This document shows positions 8,560 through 17,454 of a stretch of DNA of 42,817 nucleotides, one piece after another. The number at the start of each line of letters is the position of its first letter. Position 1 is the first letter of the stretch. Position numbers and translations under genes: made by a program. Below the pieces are notes generated by a model. That model saw only the letters and a list, made by a program, of their open reading frames with translations. It was not told where the DNA came from and did no database searches. Source of the stretch: Halobacteriales archaeon SW_8_68_21 (GTDB lineage: Archaea; Halobacteriota; Halobacteria; Halobacteriales; Haloferacaceae); NCBI GenBank assembly GCA_003023405.1, contig PXST01000040.1:2857-45673 (forward strand). Reading direction: 5' to 3'.

Positions 8560-9207
8560 ATGTACGCCGCCCGAATCGCGCTACGGATCCCGCCCGAACA
8601 CCTCCACCCGATGCATCGGTTCGTCTGCGAGGCCCCGGGAATCGACCGGGAGACGATACTGGAGCGGGACGCCACCGGCGAGGTGACGACGCTTTTGTTA
8701 CACGTCGCGGGCGACCGTCAGCGCTACGAGCGGGCCGTCGACGAGGTCCCGCAGGTCGAGGAGTGGACGACCGCCGCCGCCGAAGAGGGCTTCTACGTGT
8801 ACGTCCGAACGCAGCTGCGAGACCGGGAACAGCGGTACCGGGAGGCGGTAGACCGCGACGCCGTACTCGTGGTCCCGCCGGTGGAACTCCGCTCGGACCG
8901 GACCGTCAGGCAGACGCTGGTCGGGCGGAGCGACGCCCTCTCCGCGGCCGTCGAGGCGCTTCCGAGCGAAGTGAACGTCGAGGTGCTCCGGACCGGGACG
9001 TACGACCGCTCGCGCGGCGTCCGAGTGAGCGACCGCCAGCGGGAGGCGCTCGCCGCGGCGTGGGAAGCGGGGTACTACGAGGTGCCCCGCGAGGGTGGCG
9101 TCGAGGCGGTGGCAGACGAGTTGGACTGCGCCGAGTCGACGGCCTCCGACCTGCTCCGGCGGGCCGAGCGGCGGGTGGTGGCGGCCGCGCTCGACGAGCA
9201 GTCGTGA
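8560..9207 (+). CDS. HTH-10 family (bacterio-opsin activator-like) regulator
   Basis: 215 aa from ATG 8560; GTG 8551 is an alternative start. The N-terminal about 150 residues form a GAF/BAT-like sensor region typical of these haloarchaeal proteins. The C-terminal HTH-10 domain is clear: VSDRQREALAAAWEAGYYEV, then VEAVADELDCAESTASDLLR and RRAERRVVAAAL. Members are transcription regulators, and their ligands are mostly unknown. It follows the DUF6176-like gene by 31 nt on the same strand, so both may be one unit. The next gene is convergent, its stop only 9 nt away. Confidence 0.85.
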   Translation: MYAARIALRIPPEHLHPMHRFVCEAPGIDRETILERDATGEVTTLLLHVAGDRQRYERAVDEVPQVEEWTTAAAEEGFYVYVRTQLRDREQRYREAVDRDAVLVVPPVELRSDRTVRQTLVGRSDALSAAVEALPSEVNVEVLRTGTYDRSRGVRVSDRQREALAAAWEAGYYEVPREGGVEAVADELDCAESTASDLLRRAERRVVAAALDEQS

Positions 9208-9215
9208 CGCTCCGT

Positions 9216-10265
9216 TCACTCGTCGCCGACGAGGTCCTCGTAGACCCCAACGTAGCGGTCGATCACCGCGTCGTGGTCGTACGCGGCGAACTCGGGGTCG
9301 ACCGCCCGGCGTTCGAGGTCGCCGACCGCGACGAACTCGTCGGCCAGCTCCGCCGGGCTCGTCACGAGCCGTCCTCGCTCGCGTCCCTCGACGAGTTCGT
9401 GGGCGCTCGAATCGGCCTGATACTCGACGAGGGCGACGCAGCCGCACGCGACCGCCCACAGCAGGTCGGTGGCGAACGTCTCCCACGTGGCGGTCGCGAC
9501 CGCCACGTGCGTCCCCTTGAATATCGGGATCCGCGCGTCGGTCGGCAGGTCGCCGAGGAACTCGACCCGGTCGTCGATCCGGAGGTCGCTCGCGGTCGCC
9601 TCGACTCGCCCGCGCTCGGGACCGTCGCCGATCACCGCCGCGGTCCAGTCGCGGCCGCGCAGTTCGGCGAGTCCGAGGAGGAACGTCTCGACGTTGGCGT
9701 GGCGGTCGAGCCGCCGCGAGTACACCGCGTCGAAGCGGTCGTCGACGCCCGCCGACTCGACCGCGTCGAAGTCGATGCTCTCCGGGAGGACGCGCACGTC
9801 GCCGCCGTCGGCCCCGTGTTCGCGGACCCGCGTCTTGGTCGTCCGCGAGGGGGTCGTCACGGCGTCCGCGCGCCGTGCGAGCGGCCGATACCAGCGGCGG
9901 GCGTCGGCCGGGTGGTCGCGCCACCAGTCGACGACGACCGGGACCCGCGAGAGCGATCCCGCGACCGTGGCCGCGAGCGCGGGCGTCGGCGGGCTGTTGA
10001 CGGCGTGGACCACGTCGGGGGCGACGCGCCGGAGCGCGACCGGGAGCTTCGCGGCGAACGCGGTCGGTGCCGGCTCGGCGGTGACCGAGCGGTACTCGAT
10101 CCCGTCGTCGTCGAAGGCGTCGTGGTCGCCGCCCCACCAGCGGGAACAGAGCCAGACCACGTCGTGGCCGCGGTCGGCGAGCCCGCTGGCGGTGCGGAGC
10201 GTTCGCGTCCGCGCCGGGGTCTCCCCGTGTCCGGGGGCGAAAAGCGAGACGAACGCGACGCGCAT
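9216..10265 (-). CDS. Glycosyltransferase, GT-B fold (family 4-like)
   Basis: 349 aa starting at ATG 10265 (MRVAFVSLFAPGHGETPART). The longer in-frame reading to 10301 adds 12 atypical residues. The protein has the GT-B plan. The N-terminal acceptor domain has a Gly-rich loop and the strand DVVHAVNSPPT near residue 90. The C-terminal nucleotide-sugar domain has AVIGDGPERGRVEA and VEFLGDLPTDARIPIFKGTH. The usual E-x7-E donor motif is partial: in the region where family 4 has EGFG, the sequence reads TWETFATDLLWAVACGCVAL. It probably transfers a sugar from a nucleotide donor at the cytoplasmic membrane face. Substrate unknown. It stands alone between a convergent and a divergent gene. Confidence 0.8.
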   Translation of the reverse strand: MRVAFVSLFAPGHGETPARTRTLRTASGLADRGHDVVWLCSRWWGGDHDAFDDDGIEYRSVTAEPAPTAFAAKLPVALRRVAPDVVHAVNSPPTPALAATVAGSLSRVPVVVDWWRDHPADARRWYRPLARRADAVTTPSRTTKTRVREHGADGGDVRVLPESIDFDAVESAGVDDRFDAVYSRRLDRHANVETFLLGLAELRGRDWTAAVIGDGPERGRVEATASDLRIDDRVEFLGDLPTDARIPIFKGTHVAVATATWETFATDLLWAVACGCVALVEYQADSSAHELVEGRERGRLVTSPAELADEFVAVGDLERRAVDPEFAAYDHDAVIDRYVGVYEDLVGDE

Positions 10266-10393
10266 ACGCCGACCGCACGGGGGCGGCCGGTAAAAAGACA
10301 CGGCATCCGGGCGGGCGAACGTGTCGGCGGGCGGGGCGCGGCGCGGATTCCGTCACCCGAAACGGTTTCCGGTCACGCGCGGAACCGGATGGC

Positions 10394-12244
10394 ATGCGAC
10401 AGTACGACATCGAGCGCTACCTCAACGTGCGGAACGCGGGCGGCCCTGACCTCGGTCCCGACGGCCGCCTCTCGTTCCTCCTCAACACGACCGGGACGGG
10501 ACAGGTGTGGTCGGTCCGCGAGCCGGAGTCGTGGCCCGAACAGCACACCTTCTTCGAGGACTCCGTCTCCTTCGTTGACTCCTCGCCGGAACGGGCCGAG
10601 GCCGTCTTCGGCATGGACGAGGGCGGCAACGAGCGCGCACAGCTTTACCGGCTCGGCTACGAGTCGGGCGCGATCACGGAGCTGACGGCGATGCCCGAGG
10701 CGAAACACCGGTGGGGCGGCTGGGACTCGACCGGCGACCGGTTCGCGTTCGCGTCGAACCGCCGCGACGAAGCCGTCTTCGACGTGTACGTCCAGGGGCG
10801 CGACGAGACCGGCGACGACGCCGAACTGGTCCACGAGGGCGACGGCTGGCTTTCGGTCGCCGGCTGGTCGCCGAGCGACGACCGCCTGATCGTCCACGAG
10901 GCACACTCCTCGTTCGACCACGATCTTTACACGCTCGATCTCGCGACCGGCGACCTGACCCACCACACGCCCCACGAGGGCGACGTGCGGTACTCCGGAC
11001 CGGAGTGGGGGCCTGACGGCGAGGGGATCTACCTCGTCACCGACCGCGAAAGCGACACGCTCCGCCTGGAACGGCTCGACCTCGCGGCCGGCGAGTTCGC
11101 CGTCGTCGCCGACGGCGGCGAGTGGAACGTCGACGGCGTGGCGATAGACGAAGACTCGCGCCGGGTCGTCTACTCTCAGAACGTCGACGGCTACACCGAG
11201 CTCACGGTGGGCGAGCTGGTGGGTCCCGACCGGATCGACGAGCTTCCCGAACCGGACCTCCCGGACGGCGTTGCCGGCGGCGTGAGCTTCGGTCCCGAGG
11301 GCGACCGGTTCGCGGTAATCGCGACGGGCAGCACCCACAACGCGAACGTCTACGTCGTCGACGCGACCACGGGCCAGGCGGAGCGGTGGACACGCGCCTC
11401 GACCGCGGGGATCCCGCGCGACACGTTCGTTGAGCGCGAACTAGTTTATTACCCCACCTTCGACGTCGACGAACGGCGGTCGTCGGCCAGCGGGGCGTCG
11501 TCCCGCGCTGGGCGGGAGATCCCCGCGTTCTTCTCCACGCCGGAGACGGAGCCGCCCGAGTCCGGGTATCCGGTCGTCGTCGACATCCACGGCGGGCCGG
11601 AGTCACAGCGGCGGCCCTCCTTCGCCTCGGTCACGCAGTACCTGCTGAACAACGGGTACGCCGTCTTCGAGCCGAACGTTCGCGGCTCCTCCGGGTACGG
11701 GAAGGCGTACTCCGCGCTCGACGACGTGGAAAATCGGATGGACTCGGTGAAAGACGTTCGGGAGGGCGTCGGATGGCTCCACGACCACCCGGAGGTCGAT
11801 CCGGACCGGATCGTCGCGATGGGCGGCTCCTACGGCGGGTTCATGGTGCTCGCGTCGCTGACGGAGTACCCGGAGCTGTGGGCCGCGGGCGTCGACATCG
11901 TCGGCATCGCGAACTTCGTCACGTTCTTAGAGAACACCGGCGACTGGCGGCGCTCGCTGCGCGAGGCCGAGTACGGCTCGCTCGACGGAGACCGCGAGTT
12001 CCTCGAATCCGTCTCGCCGATCAACAACATCGACCGGATCGAGGCACCGCTTTTCGTCCTCCACGGCGAGAACGACCCGCGGGTCCCCGTCGGCGAGGCC
12101 GAACAGATCGTCGAGGAGGCCCGCGAGCAGGGCGTCCCCGTCCGCAAGCTGATCTTCGACGACGAGGGGCACGGCTTCTCGAAGCTGGAGAACCGCATCG
12201 AGGCGTACCGCGGGATCGTCGACTTCTTCGCCGAACACGTCTGA
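10394..12244 (+). CDS. S9-family serine peptidase (acylaminoacyl/dipeptidyl peptidase-like)
   Basis: 616-aa prolyl-oligopeptidase-family enzyme. The N-terminal about 370 residues form a WD40/TolB-like propeller, with repeated blades such as RWGGWDSTGDRFAFASN and GPEWGPDGEGIYLVTDRES. The C-terminal alpha/beta hydrolase domain starts near YPVVVDIHGGPESQ. The catalytic triad is visible: Ser 479 in GGSYGGFM, Asp 561 in GENDPRVP and His 593 in DEGHGFS. No signal peptide is seen, so it is probably cytosolic and trims peptides or acylated N-termini. A short Ser/Ala-rich insert (RRSSASGASSRAG) lies just before the hydrolase domain. Confidence 0.9.
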   Translation: MRQYDIERYLNVRNAGGPDLGPDGRLSFLLNTTGTGQVWSVREPESWPEQHTFFEDSVSFVDSSPERAEAVFGMDEGGNERAQLYRLGYESGAITELTAMPEAKHRWGGWDSTGDRFAFASNRRDEAVFDVYVQGRDETGDDAELVHEGDGWLSVAGWSPSDDRLIVHEAHSSFDHDLYTLDLATGDLTHHTPHEGDVRYSGPEWGPDGEGIYLVTDRESDTLRLERLDLAAGEFAVVADGGEWNVDGVAIDEDSRRVVYSQNVDGYTELTVGELVGPDRIDELPEPDLPDGVAGGVSFGPEGDRFAVIATGSTHNANVYVVDATTGQAERWTRASTAGIPRDTFVERELVYYPTFDVDERRSSASGASSRAGREIPAFFSTPETEPPESGYPVVVDIHGGPESQRRPSFASVTQYLLNNGYAVFEPNVRGSSGYGKAYSALDDVENRMDSVKDVREGVGWLHDHPEVDPDRIVAMGGSYGGFMVLASLTEYPELWAAGVDIVGIANFVTFLENTGDWRRSLREAEYGSLDGDREFLESVSPINNIDRIEAPLFVLHGENDPRVPVGEAEQIVEEAREQGVPVRKLIFDDEGHGFSKLENRIEAYRGIVDFFAEHV

Positions 12245-12346
12245 CGGCACCCGCCGTCGTCGCCACCCGCACGGGCGACGCGCTCGTCGCCGCGGTCGTT
12301 CGGGACGGCGTCACCGACGAAGTCGGGCCCGCGGGCGGGACGGCGG

Positions 12347-12460
12347 TCACCGTCGATCGGTTCCTCGGTTTTTCCAGAGCGGATACAGCTCCGCGAGCGC
12401 GATCAGCGATATCACGACGCCCGCCGCCACCATCAGCGTGTCCGGGTCAATATCACGCAT
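12347..12460 (-). CDS. Small single-pass membrane protein (37 aa)
   Basis: A short frame on the minus strand begins with MRDIDPDTLMVAAGVV, continues with a hydrophobic helix and ends in a basic tail. It has an acidic head, one membrane span of about 18 residues and a positive C-terminus. This is the layout of the many tiny haloarchaeal membrane proteins. It is convergent to the S9 peptidase. No function can be assigned. The start ATG at 12460 is the only good candidate. Confidence 0.5.
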   Translation of the reverse strand: MRDIDPDTLMVAAGVVISLIALAELYPLWKNRGTDRR

Positions 12461-12606
12461 ACCTGTAGTACAGTCCTCAGCCTCAAATCGTTTCGTGTGG
12501 TTTGCGGGAAAACGAGCGGGTCAGGGGCAGTCCGGGCGACAGTGCGCCGCTCGCTCGGAGGCGACCGGGTCGGTGCCGACGAGGTCCGCCCGTCACCGAC
12601 ACCGAC

Positions 12607-12613
12607 GTATATT
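12607..12613 (+). promoter_or_regulatory. TATA-like box
   Basis: gtatatt is centred about 28 nt before the ATG at 12639. It supports expression of that short gene as a leaderless mRNA. Confidence 0.45.
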
Positions 12614-12638
12614 GGCGTGGGGCTCGTATCGAAGCTGT

Positions 12639-12761
12639 ATGCTCTCGACTCTGGTCAACGGCGTGATCGACGATGAGCGCGCGTTCGTGGCAGTCATGAT
12701 CGTGCTGTCGGTCCTGATATTCGTACTTGTGTTCCGGAGGGAGCGGTCCGGGTCGTCGTGA
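12639..12761 (+). CDS. Small single-pass membrane protein (40 aa)
   Basis: 40 residues starting MLSTLVNGVIDDERAFVAVM, with one hydrophobic helix (VAVMIVLSVLIFVLVF) and a basic C-terminus (RRERSGSS). The TATA-like element at the expected distance supports the short start over longer in-frame readings. There are no catalytic features. The function is unknown. Confidence 0.55.
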   Translation: MLSTLVNGVIDDERAFVAVMIVLSVLIFVLVFRRERSGSS

Positions 12762-12819
12762 CTCCGCCGACGGGAACGTGAGCCGACCGCGGCCCGAGGC
12801 GGTTCACAGCAAGGAAACA

Positions 12820-12824
12820 CATAT
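12820..12824 (+). promoter_or_regulatory. TATA-like box (acatatg)
   Basis: An AT-rich core centred at 12822, about 27 nt before the GTG at 12849. This supports a leaderless GTG start. Confidence 0.4.
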
Positions 12825-12848
12825 GACCGTCTGGAACGTTGATCGAGT

Positions 12849-13088
12849 GTGAGCGATACAACAGAAGAGACGGCGGTCGAAGCGGTCGAAGAGGTCAGTG
12901 GCGACGGGCTCGGGCCCGCAGTGTTCGCATCCGTGGGCTCCGTGGCGCTCGCGTTGTACTTCTACTACGTGCGCGGCGACAAGCAGCGCGGGCAGTTCGT
13001 CGGTCTGTGGCCGGTTACGATACTCGGTCTCGCGTCGTATTTCAAGCTATCGGAGATCCGAGAGGCGCTCTCGGAGAGCGACGACTGA
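12849..13088 (+). CDS. Small two-span membrane protein (79 aa)
   Basis: GTG start. An acidic N-terminus (MSDTTEETAVEAVEEVSGDG) precedes two hydrophobic segments, PAVFASVGSVALALYFYYV and VGLWPVTILGLASYF, joined by the polar loop RGDKQRGQF, with an acidic tail. The layout is that of a conserved haloarchaeal small membrane protein. I cannot name it. Start choice rests on the TATA spacing and on the acidic N-terminus. Confidence 0.65.
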   Translation: MSDTTEETAVEAVEEVSGDGLGPAVFASVGSVALALYFYYVRGDKQRGQFVGLWPVTILGLASYFKLSEIREALSESDD

Positions 13089-13215
13089 ACGGAGTCAGCT
13101 CGTACCGGCTGAGCGCACCCCGTCGCGCCGTGGTCCTCCCCCCAATACCGCGGTTCGTCCGTGATCTCCTGTTGACCCGGACGACCGTGAGGCGGTCCGT
13201 GCGGCATTTTAGTGA

Positions 13216-13416
13216 GCGATCACCAGCAATGGGTTCCTCGAGGAGACCGCCGAGCACCGCCACCGCACCGCGGGCGGGTCGTGGGCCTGACTGGAGAACT
13301 GGATATCGAACCACACCGACGACGGACTCGACGGGTACGTCGTCAGCTCGCGGGACATCACCGACGCCGCCGACGGTAACGAGATCACGGTCAGCCTGCC
13401 ACGGCGGCGCGACTGA
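13216..13416 (+). pseudogene. PAS-domain remnant
   Basis: One frame reads FLEETAEHRHRTAGGSWA, a TGA at 13288-13290, then LENWISNHTDDGLDGYVVSS, RDITDAADG and a stop at 13414. This matches the last strands of PAS domains in haloarchaeal sensor kinases, where the consensus is roughly RHADGSW-x-W-x-E-x-x-N-x-T-x-D-x-x-x-x-GYVVNSRDITE. There is no start codon, no upstream sensor part and no downstream kinase, and it holds an in-frame stop. It is the debris of a lost sensory gene. The rest of 13089-13425 shows nothing else. Confidence 0.65.
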
Positions 13417-13425
13417 CCGGCGACC

Positions 13426-14259
13426 TCACTCCCAGTCGGGACCGAAGTCGGGGTTCAACTGGCGATCGGTGCGGCCCAGTTCGTCGATGGCCTCGATGTC
13501 CTCGTCGTCGAGTTCGAGGTCGACGCTCGCGAGGTTGTCGCGGATGTGGTCGATTCCAGTCGCCTTTGGGATGGCGGTGACGCCGGACTCGCGGAGCCAC
13601 GCGAGGCTCACCTGTGCGGCACTGACGCCGTGCTTCTCGGCGATGTCGACGATCGCCGGGTCCTCGAGGATCTCGCCGCGGGCGAGCGGGGAGTAGGCGA
13701 CGAGTTCGACGCCGTTGGCGTCGGCGTACTCGCGAAGCTCCTCCTGTCGGAGCAGCGGGTGCGTCTCCACCTGGTTCGCGAACGGCGTCTCGCCGAGCGC
13801 GTCCGTCGCCGCGTCGAGGTGGTGCGGCTCGAAGTTGGAGACGCCGATCCGGTCGATCAGGCCGTCGTCGCGCAGTTCGGCGAACGCCGGCAGCGTCTCT
13901 TCCGGCTCGTACTCCCCGGCCGGCCAGTGGACGTAGAGGAGGTCGACCGCGTCGACGCCGAGCTTCTCCAAACTCTCGCGGGTAGAGGAGGCGACGTCCG
14001 CGGGCGACAGCTGGTCGATCCACACCTTCGTCGCGAGGAACACGTCCTCGCGGTCGACGTCGCTCCGGGCGATTCCCTTCCCGACGGCCGCCTCGTTGCC
14101 GTAGATCTGGGCGGTGTCGACGTGGCGGTAGCCGGCGTCGAGCGCGTTCGCCACCGACTCGGTACACTGCGACGGGTCGTCGTTCTCCCACGTGCCGAGA
14201 CCGAACACGGGCATTCCATTGCTGGTCGGCACCGCCGGCTGCTGCTGTTGGTCTGTCAT
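13426..14259 (-). CDS. Aldo/keto reductase
   Basis: 277-aa NADP(H)-dependent oxidoreductase of the AKR5-like group, with a TIM barrel. The full catalytic tetrad is visible: Asp 48 and Tyr 53 in HVDTAQIYGNE, Lys 78 in ATKVW and His 111 in LLYVHWP. The cofactor-binding end has AYSPLARG and VTAIPKATG. Length is normal. Typical substrates are 2,5-diketo-gluconate-like sugars or aldehydes, but the true one is not predictable. It lies downstream of the damaged copper ATPase on the same strand with a 117-nt gap, so it is probably a separate transcript. Confidence 0.9.
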   Translation of the reverse strand: MTDQQQQPAVPTSNGMPVFGLGTWENDDPSQCTESVANALDAGYRHVDTAQIYGNEAAVGKGIARSDVDREDVFLATKVWIDQLSPADVASSTRESLEKLGVDAVDLLYVHWPAGEYEPEETLPAFAELRDDGLIDRIGVSNFEPHHLDAATDALGETPFANQVETHPLLRQEELREYADANGVELVAYSPLARGEILEDPAIVDIAEKHGVSAAQVSLAWLRESGVTAIPKATGIDHIRDNLASVDLELDDEDIEAIDELGRTDRQLNPDFGPDWE

Positions 14260-14376
14260 CGGCCGTGTTTACTCGCGTGAGCCGAAAATCGTTTGCGGTA
14301 GGGGCGGAGGCCGCCGCGGGAGGGGTGTGGGCACGCGGCGTGGGGAACGTGGCGACGGTCGGGACGACCGTCTGCC

Positions 14377-16607
14377 TCAGTCGTTCAGCAGCGCCCGCGA
14401 GGAGTTGGTGACCACGAGCAGGCTCGACGCGCCCATCGCGACCGCGGCGAACAGGGGGTTCAACAGTCCGGTCGCCGCAAGCGGGATAGCGACCGCGTTG
14501 TAGCAGAACGCCCAGCCGACGTTCCCCTTGACGCGCCGACCGGCCGCGCGAGCGAGTTCGAAGACGGTCGCCACGGAGCCGAGGTCGTCGTCGACGATCG
14601 CCGCGTCGGCGGCGTCGGCCGCCATCGCGGTGCCGCCGCCGAGCGCGACCGACGAGACGGCGTCGTGGTCGGTGAACACCGTCGCGGCGCGCTCGTCGTC
14701 GCCGGTGAGGACGATCACCTCGACACCGGAGCGATCGAGCGCCGCCACCGTCTCCTCCCAGCCGTCGCGCAGTTCGTCGCCGACGACGACGAACCCCTCG
14801 GCGGCACCGCCGCGGCCGACCGCGACCGGGACGCGCCCCACGTCGCGCGCGTCGGCGACCGCCTCGCGGATCCCGTCGGGGACGGTCCACCCCCGCTCGT
14901 CGAAGAGGTCCGGGTGACCGACGACGACCTCGACCCCGTCGACGACGCCGGAGACGCCGCGGGCGTGGCTCTCAAAGGATTCGACCGCGGGCCCATCGCC
15001 CTCGCTCCCGGCGTCGGCGGCCTCGACCCCGCCGTCCGCGACCGCCGGGGTCGCGCCGTCACCCGGCGTCTCGCTCGGACCGTCGCCGACCGCGTCCGCC
15101 GCGGAACGGGCTGTGGCGACCGCCTGTCCGACCGGGTGTGCGGACCGCGATTCGAGCGCGGCCGCGAGCCCGAAGACGGTGTCGTCGAACACGACGATGT
15201 TGCGCTCCAAGGCGTCGCGGATCCCGGCGGCGACCGCGAGCGGGGTCGCCAGTCCGAGCGCACACGGACACGAGACGATGAGTACCGTGAGTCCGACGAG
15301 CATCGCGTCGGTTCCGGTCCCGCCGAGCGCGAGCGACGCCCCGGCGGCGACGACCGCGATGACGAGGACGGCGGGGACGAACACCGTCGCGAGCCGGTCC
15401 GCGAGCTTCTGGACGCCGTGGTTCCCGCTCTGGAGGTCGTACACCAGCTCCGCGACGCGGTCGAGGCTGGAGGTCGCGTCCGGGCCGACAGCGACCGTGA
15501 GCGATCCGTCGGTGACGACCGAGCCGCCGACGACCGCGTCGCCGGCGACCTTCCGGACCGGGAGCGACTCGCCGGTGACGACCGACTCGTCGACCGCGGC
15601 GTCGCCATCGACCGCCTCGCCGTCGACCGGGACCCGCTCGCCGGCGCGCACGAGGAGCCGGTCGCCCGGGGCCAGCGCGTCGACGGCGACCGACGCTCCG
15701 TCGCGCGGTCTTTCACCGAGTCCTCGTAGTGGTTGCCGACGGTGACGATCACGACGATCGCGACGGTCACGTCGTAGTAGATCGAGGGCGACTCGACGAA
15801 GATCACCGCGAGCGTGCTGTAGAGGTACGCGCTCACCGCCGCGATGGCGACGAGGAGGTCCATGTTCGGCGAGCGCGTCCTCGCGCTGACGTACGCGCCG
15901 CGCAAGATTGGCTTGCCGGTGAAAAACAAGACGATCGTCGTCAACACGGCGATGACGATAAAAAAGTACGTGCCCGAGGTCGAGGCCATCGCCTCGTCGA
16001 GGTACGAGAGGGTCCGCTGGTCGTAGAAGGGGAACGCGAAGTACGTCGGGTAGATGAGGACGATGTACTGTAGCATGACGGCCATCCCGACGATGACGCC
16101 CGCCGCGAGCCGCGCGGTCGCCATGTTGCTCGCCTGCCGGCGCGAGAAGGCGTCGTCGCGGGTGTACGCGCTGTACCCCAGCCCGCTCACCGTCTCGGTG
16201 AGGTCGTCGACGGCGACCGCGTCCGGGTCGTGGTCGATCCGCACCGTGTCGGTGACGTAGCTCGCGCTCGCGGCGCTGACGCCGTCGGCGTCGGTCGCCA
16301 CCGTTTCGATAAACGCCTCGCAGGTCGCACAGTGCATGCCGTCCACTTCGAGGAACGTCGACTCGTGGCCGTCGGGGGCGTCGCGGTCGGCGTCGCCCCC
16401 GTCGTTCCCGCGCGCCCGTCGGCGCTCGCGGACCGCGTCGGCGTCCACGTCGGCGTCGCCGAGGGCGGCGTACACGTCGCGGCAGCCGGCACAGCAGAAG
16501 CGGTTGCCGGCGTCGTCGGTCACGTCGACGCCCGCTGTCGGCAGTTCACAGAGGGTACAGGCTGGGTCGTCGGTGTCGGCGGCCGGATCGCCGTCCGTTC
16601 CGCTCAT
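14377..16607 (-). pseudogene. Copper-translocating P-type ATPase (CcoI/CopA-like), three internal losses
   Basis: It starts at 16607 with a Cys-rich P-ATPase metal-binding head (CTLCELP, FCCAGC), as in FixI/CcoI pumps that supply heme-copper oxidases, then a heavy-metal domain with GMHCATCEAF. Membrane helices and the ion-channel motif SCPCALGLATPLAV are present, as are the TGES actuator loop and SAHPVG nucleotide-domain motif. Three blocks are missing. After KDRAT (near 15695-15706) the frame shifts and an actuator segment of roughly 20-30 residues is lost. After VVFDDTVF (near 15171) the text jumps to GLAAALESRSAHPVG, deleting the DKTGTLT phosphorylation site. After HDAVSSVA (near 14640-14656) it jumps to LGGGTAMAADAADAA, deleting the GDG-x-ND-x-PAL hinge. 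The product as written cannot form a phosphoenzyme. It is the last gene of a copper operon, with a 1-nt gap to the preceding stop. Confidence 0.85.
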
Positions 16608-16608
16608 C

Positions 16609-17445
16609 TCACGTCCCCCCCGCGCCGGCGATGTCGAGCGGGTTCCAGAACGGGAGCCGCGGGTGCGGCACGTGAACGCCGACCGCCATCAGTCCGTGCG
16701 CGAACAGGACGTAACCGAGCGCGACGAAGGCGACGCCGAGCAGCCGGTGGATCCGACGGCGGGAGACGGGGTCGACGCTCTCGATCAGCGTCCCGTACGC
16801 GAAGACGGCGGGGATCGTTCCCAGTCCGAGCGCGCCGAGGGCGACGCCGCCTGCGACCGCGGAGCCGCTGGCGAAGGCGTACAGGTACGCCGGGTAGAGG
16901 ATCGGACAGGGGAGGAGTCCGTGGACCGCGCCGAGCGCGACGATCCCCGGCCCGTTCGCGAGCCGGTCGAGGTGGCCCGTGAGCCAGCCGGTGACGCGTT
17001 CGAGTCCGGGGAGGTGGACCCCGCCGGTCGCGCCCCCGAGGAGGTAGCGGACGCCGACGAGGATCACGGCTGCGCCGACGAGGAGGCCGACCCCGCCGCG
17101 GACGGCCTCGGCAGCGTCCGTCAGGGTCGCGGTAGCGACGAGGACCGCGCCGCCGAGCGCGCCGAGGAGGGTCCCGATCGTCGCGTAGCTCGCGGCGCGC
17201 CCGAGGTTGAACAGGGCGTGCTGCCGGACCTCGTAGGTGGTCAGGTGTCCCTCGCGGCCGGTCGCCGCCCTCGGAGCCCGGGCGGCGTCCGCCTCGCCGC
17301 CGTCGGTCCGGCCGGCGTCCGCGTCCATCCGGTTCGCGTAGACGGTGACGAGCGGCCCGCACATTCCGATACAGTGCGCACCGCCGAGCAGTCCGATCGC
17401 AGCGAACAGCAGCACGTCGGTTCCGAGGAGCGGCGAGAGGGACAT
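16609..17445 (-). CDS. TauE/SafE-type (UreH_2-like) membrane protein of the copper cluster
   Basis: 278-aa polytopic membrane protein with about six spans. The first helix carries the hallmark GGAHCIGMCGPLV, the last half carries HGLLPCPILYPAYLYA, and a polar loop lies between. This is the UreH_2/SafE-like branch often found beside CcoI-type copper pumps and oxidase-assembly genes in bacteria and haloarchaea. The paired His/Cys/Met residues inside helices suggest copper handling or transfer. Its start is 9 nt after the halocyanin stop and its stop is 1 nt from the ATPase start, so the three are one operon. Direct evidence of the transported species is lacking; older names (sulfite exporter) are probably misleading here. 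Confidence 0.8.
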   Translation of the reverse strand: MSLSPLLGTDVLLFAAIGLLGGAHCIGMCGPLVTVYANRMDADAGRTDGGEADAARAPRAATGREGHLTTYEVRQHALFNLGRAASYATIGTLLGALGGAVLVATATLTDAAEAVRGGVGLLVGAAVILVGVRYLLGGATGGVHLPGLERVTGWLTGHLDRLANGPGIVALGAVHGLLPCPILYPAYLYAFASGSAVAGGVALGALGLGTIPAVFAYGTLIESVDPVSRRRIHRLLGVAFVALGYVLFAHGLMAVGVHVPHPRLPFWNPLDIAGAGGT

Positions 17446-17454
17446 CCGGGCGGC

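Noticed and set aside
12839..13696. A 285-aa plus-strand frame covering the small membrane gene, the PAS remnant and part of the reductase
   Set aside because: It overlaps the 79-aa gene out of frame, crosses the remnant and runs antisense into a clear aldo/keto reductase.
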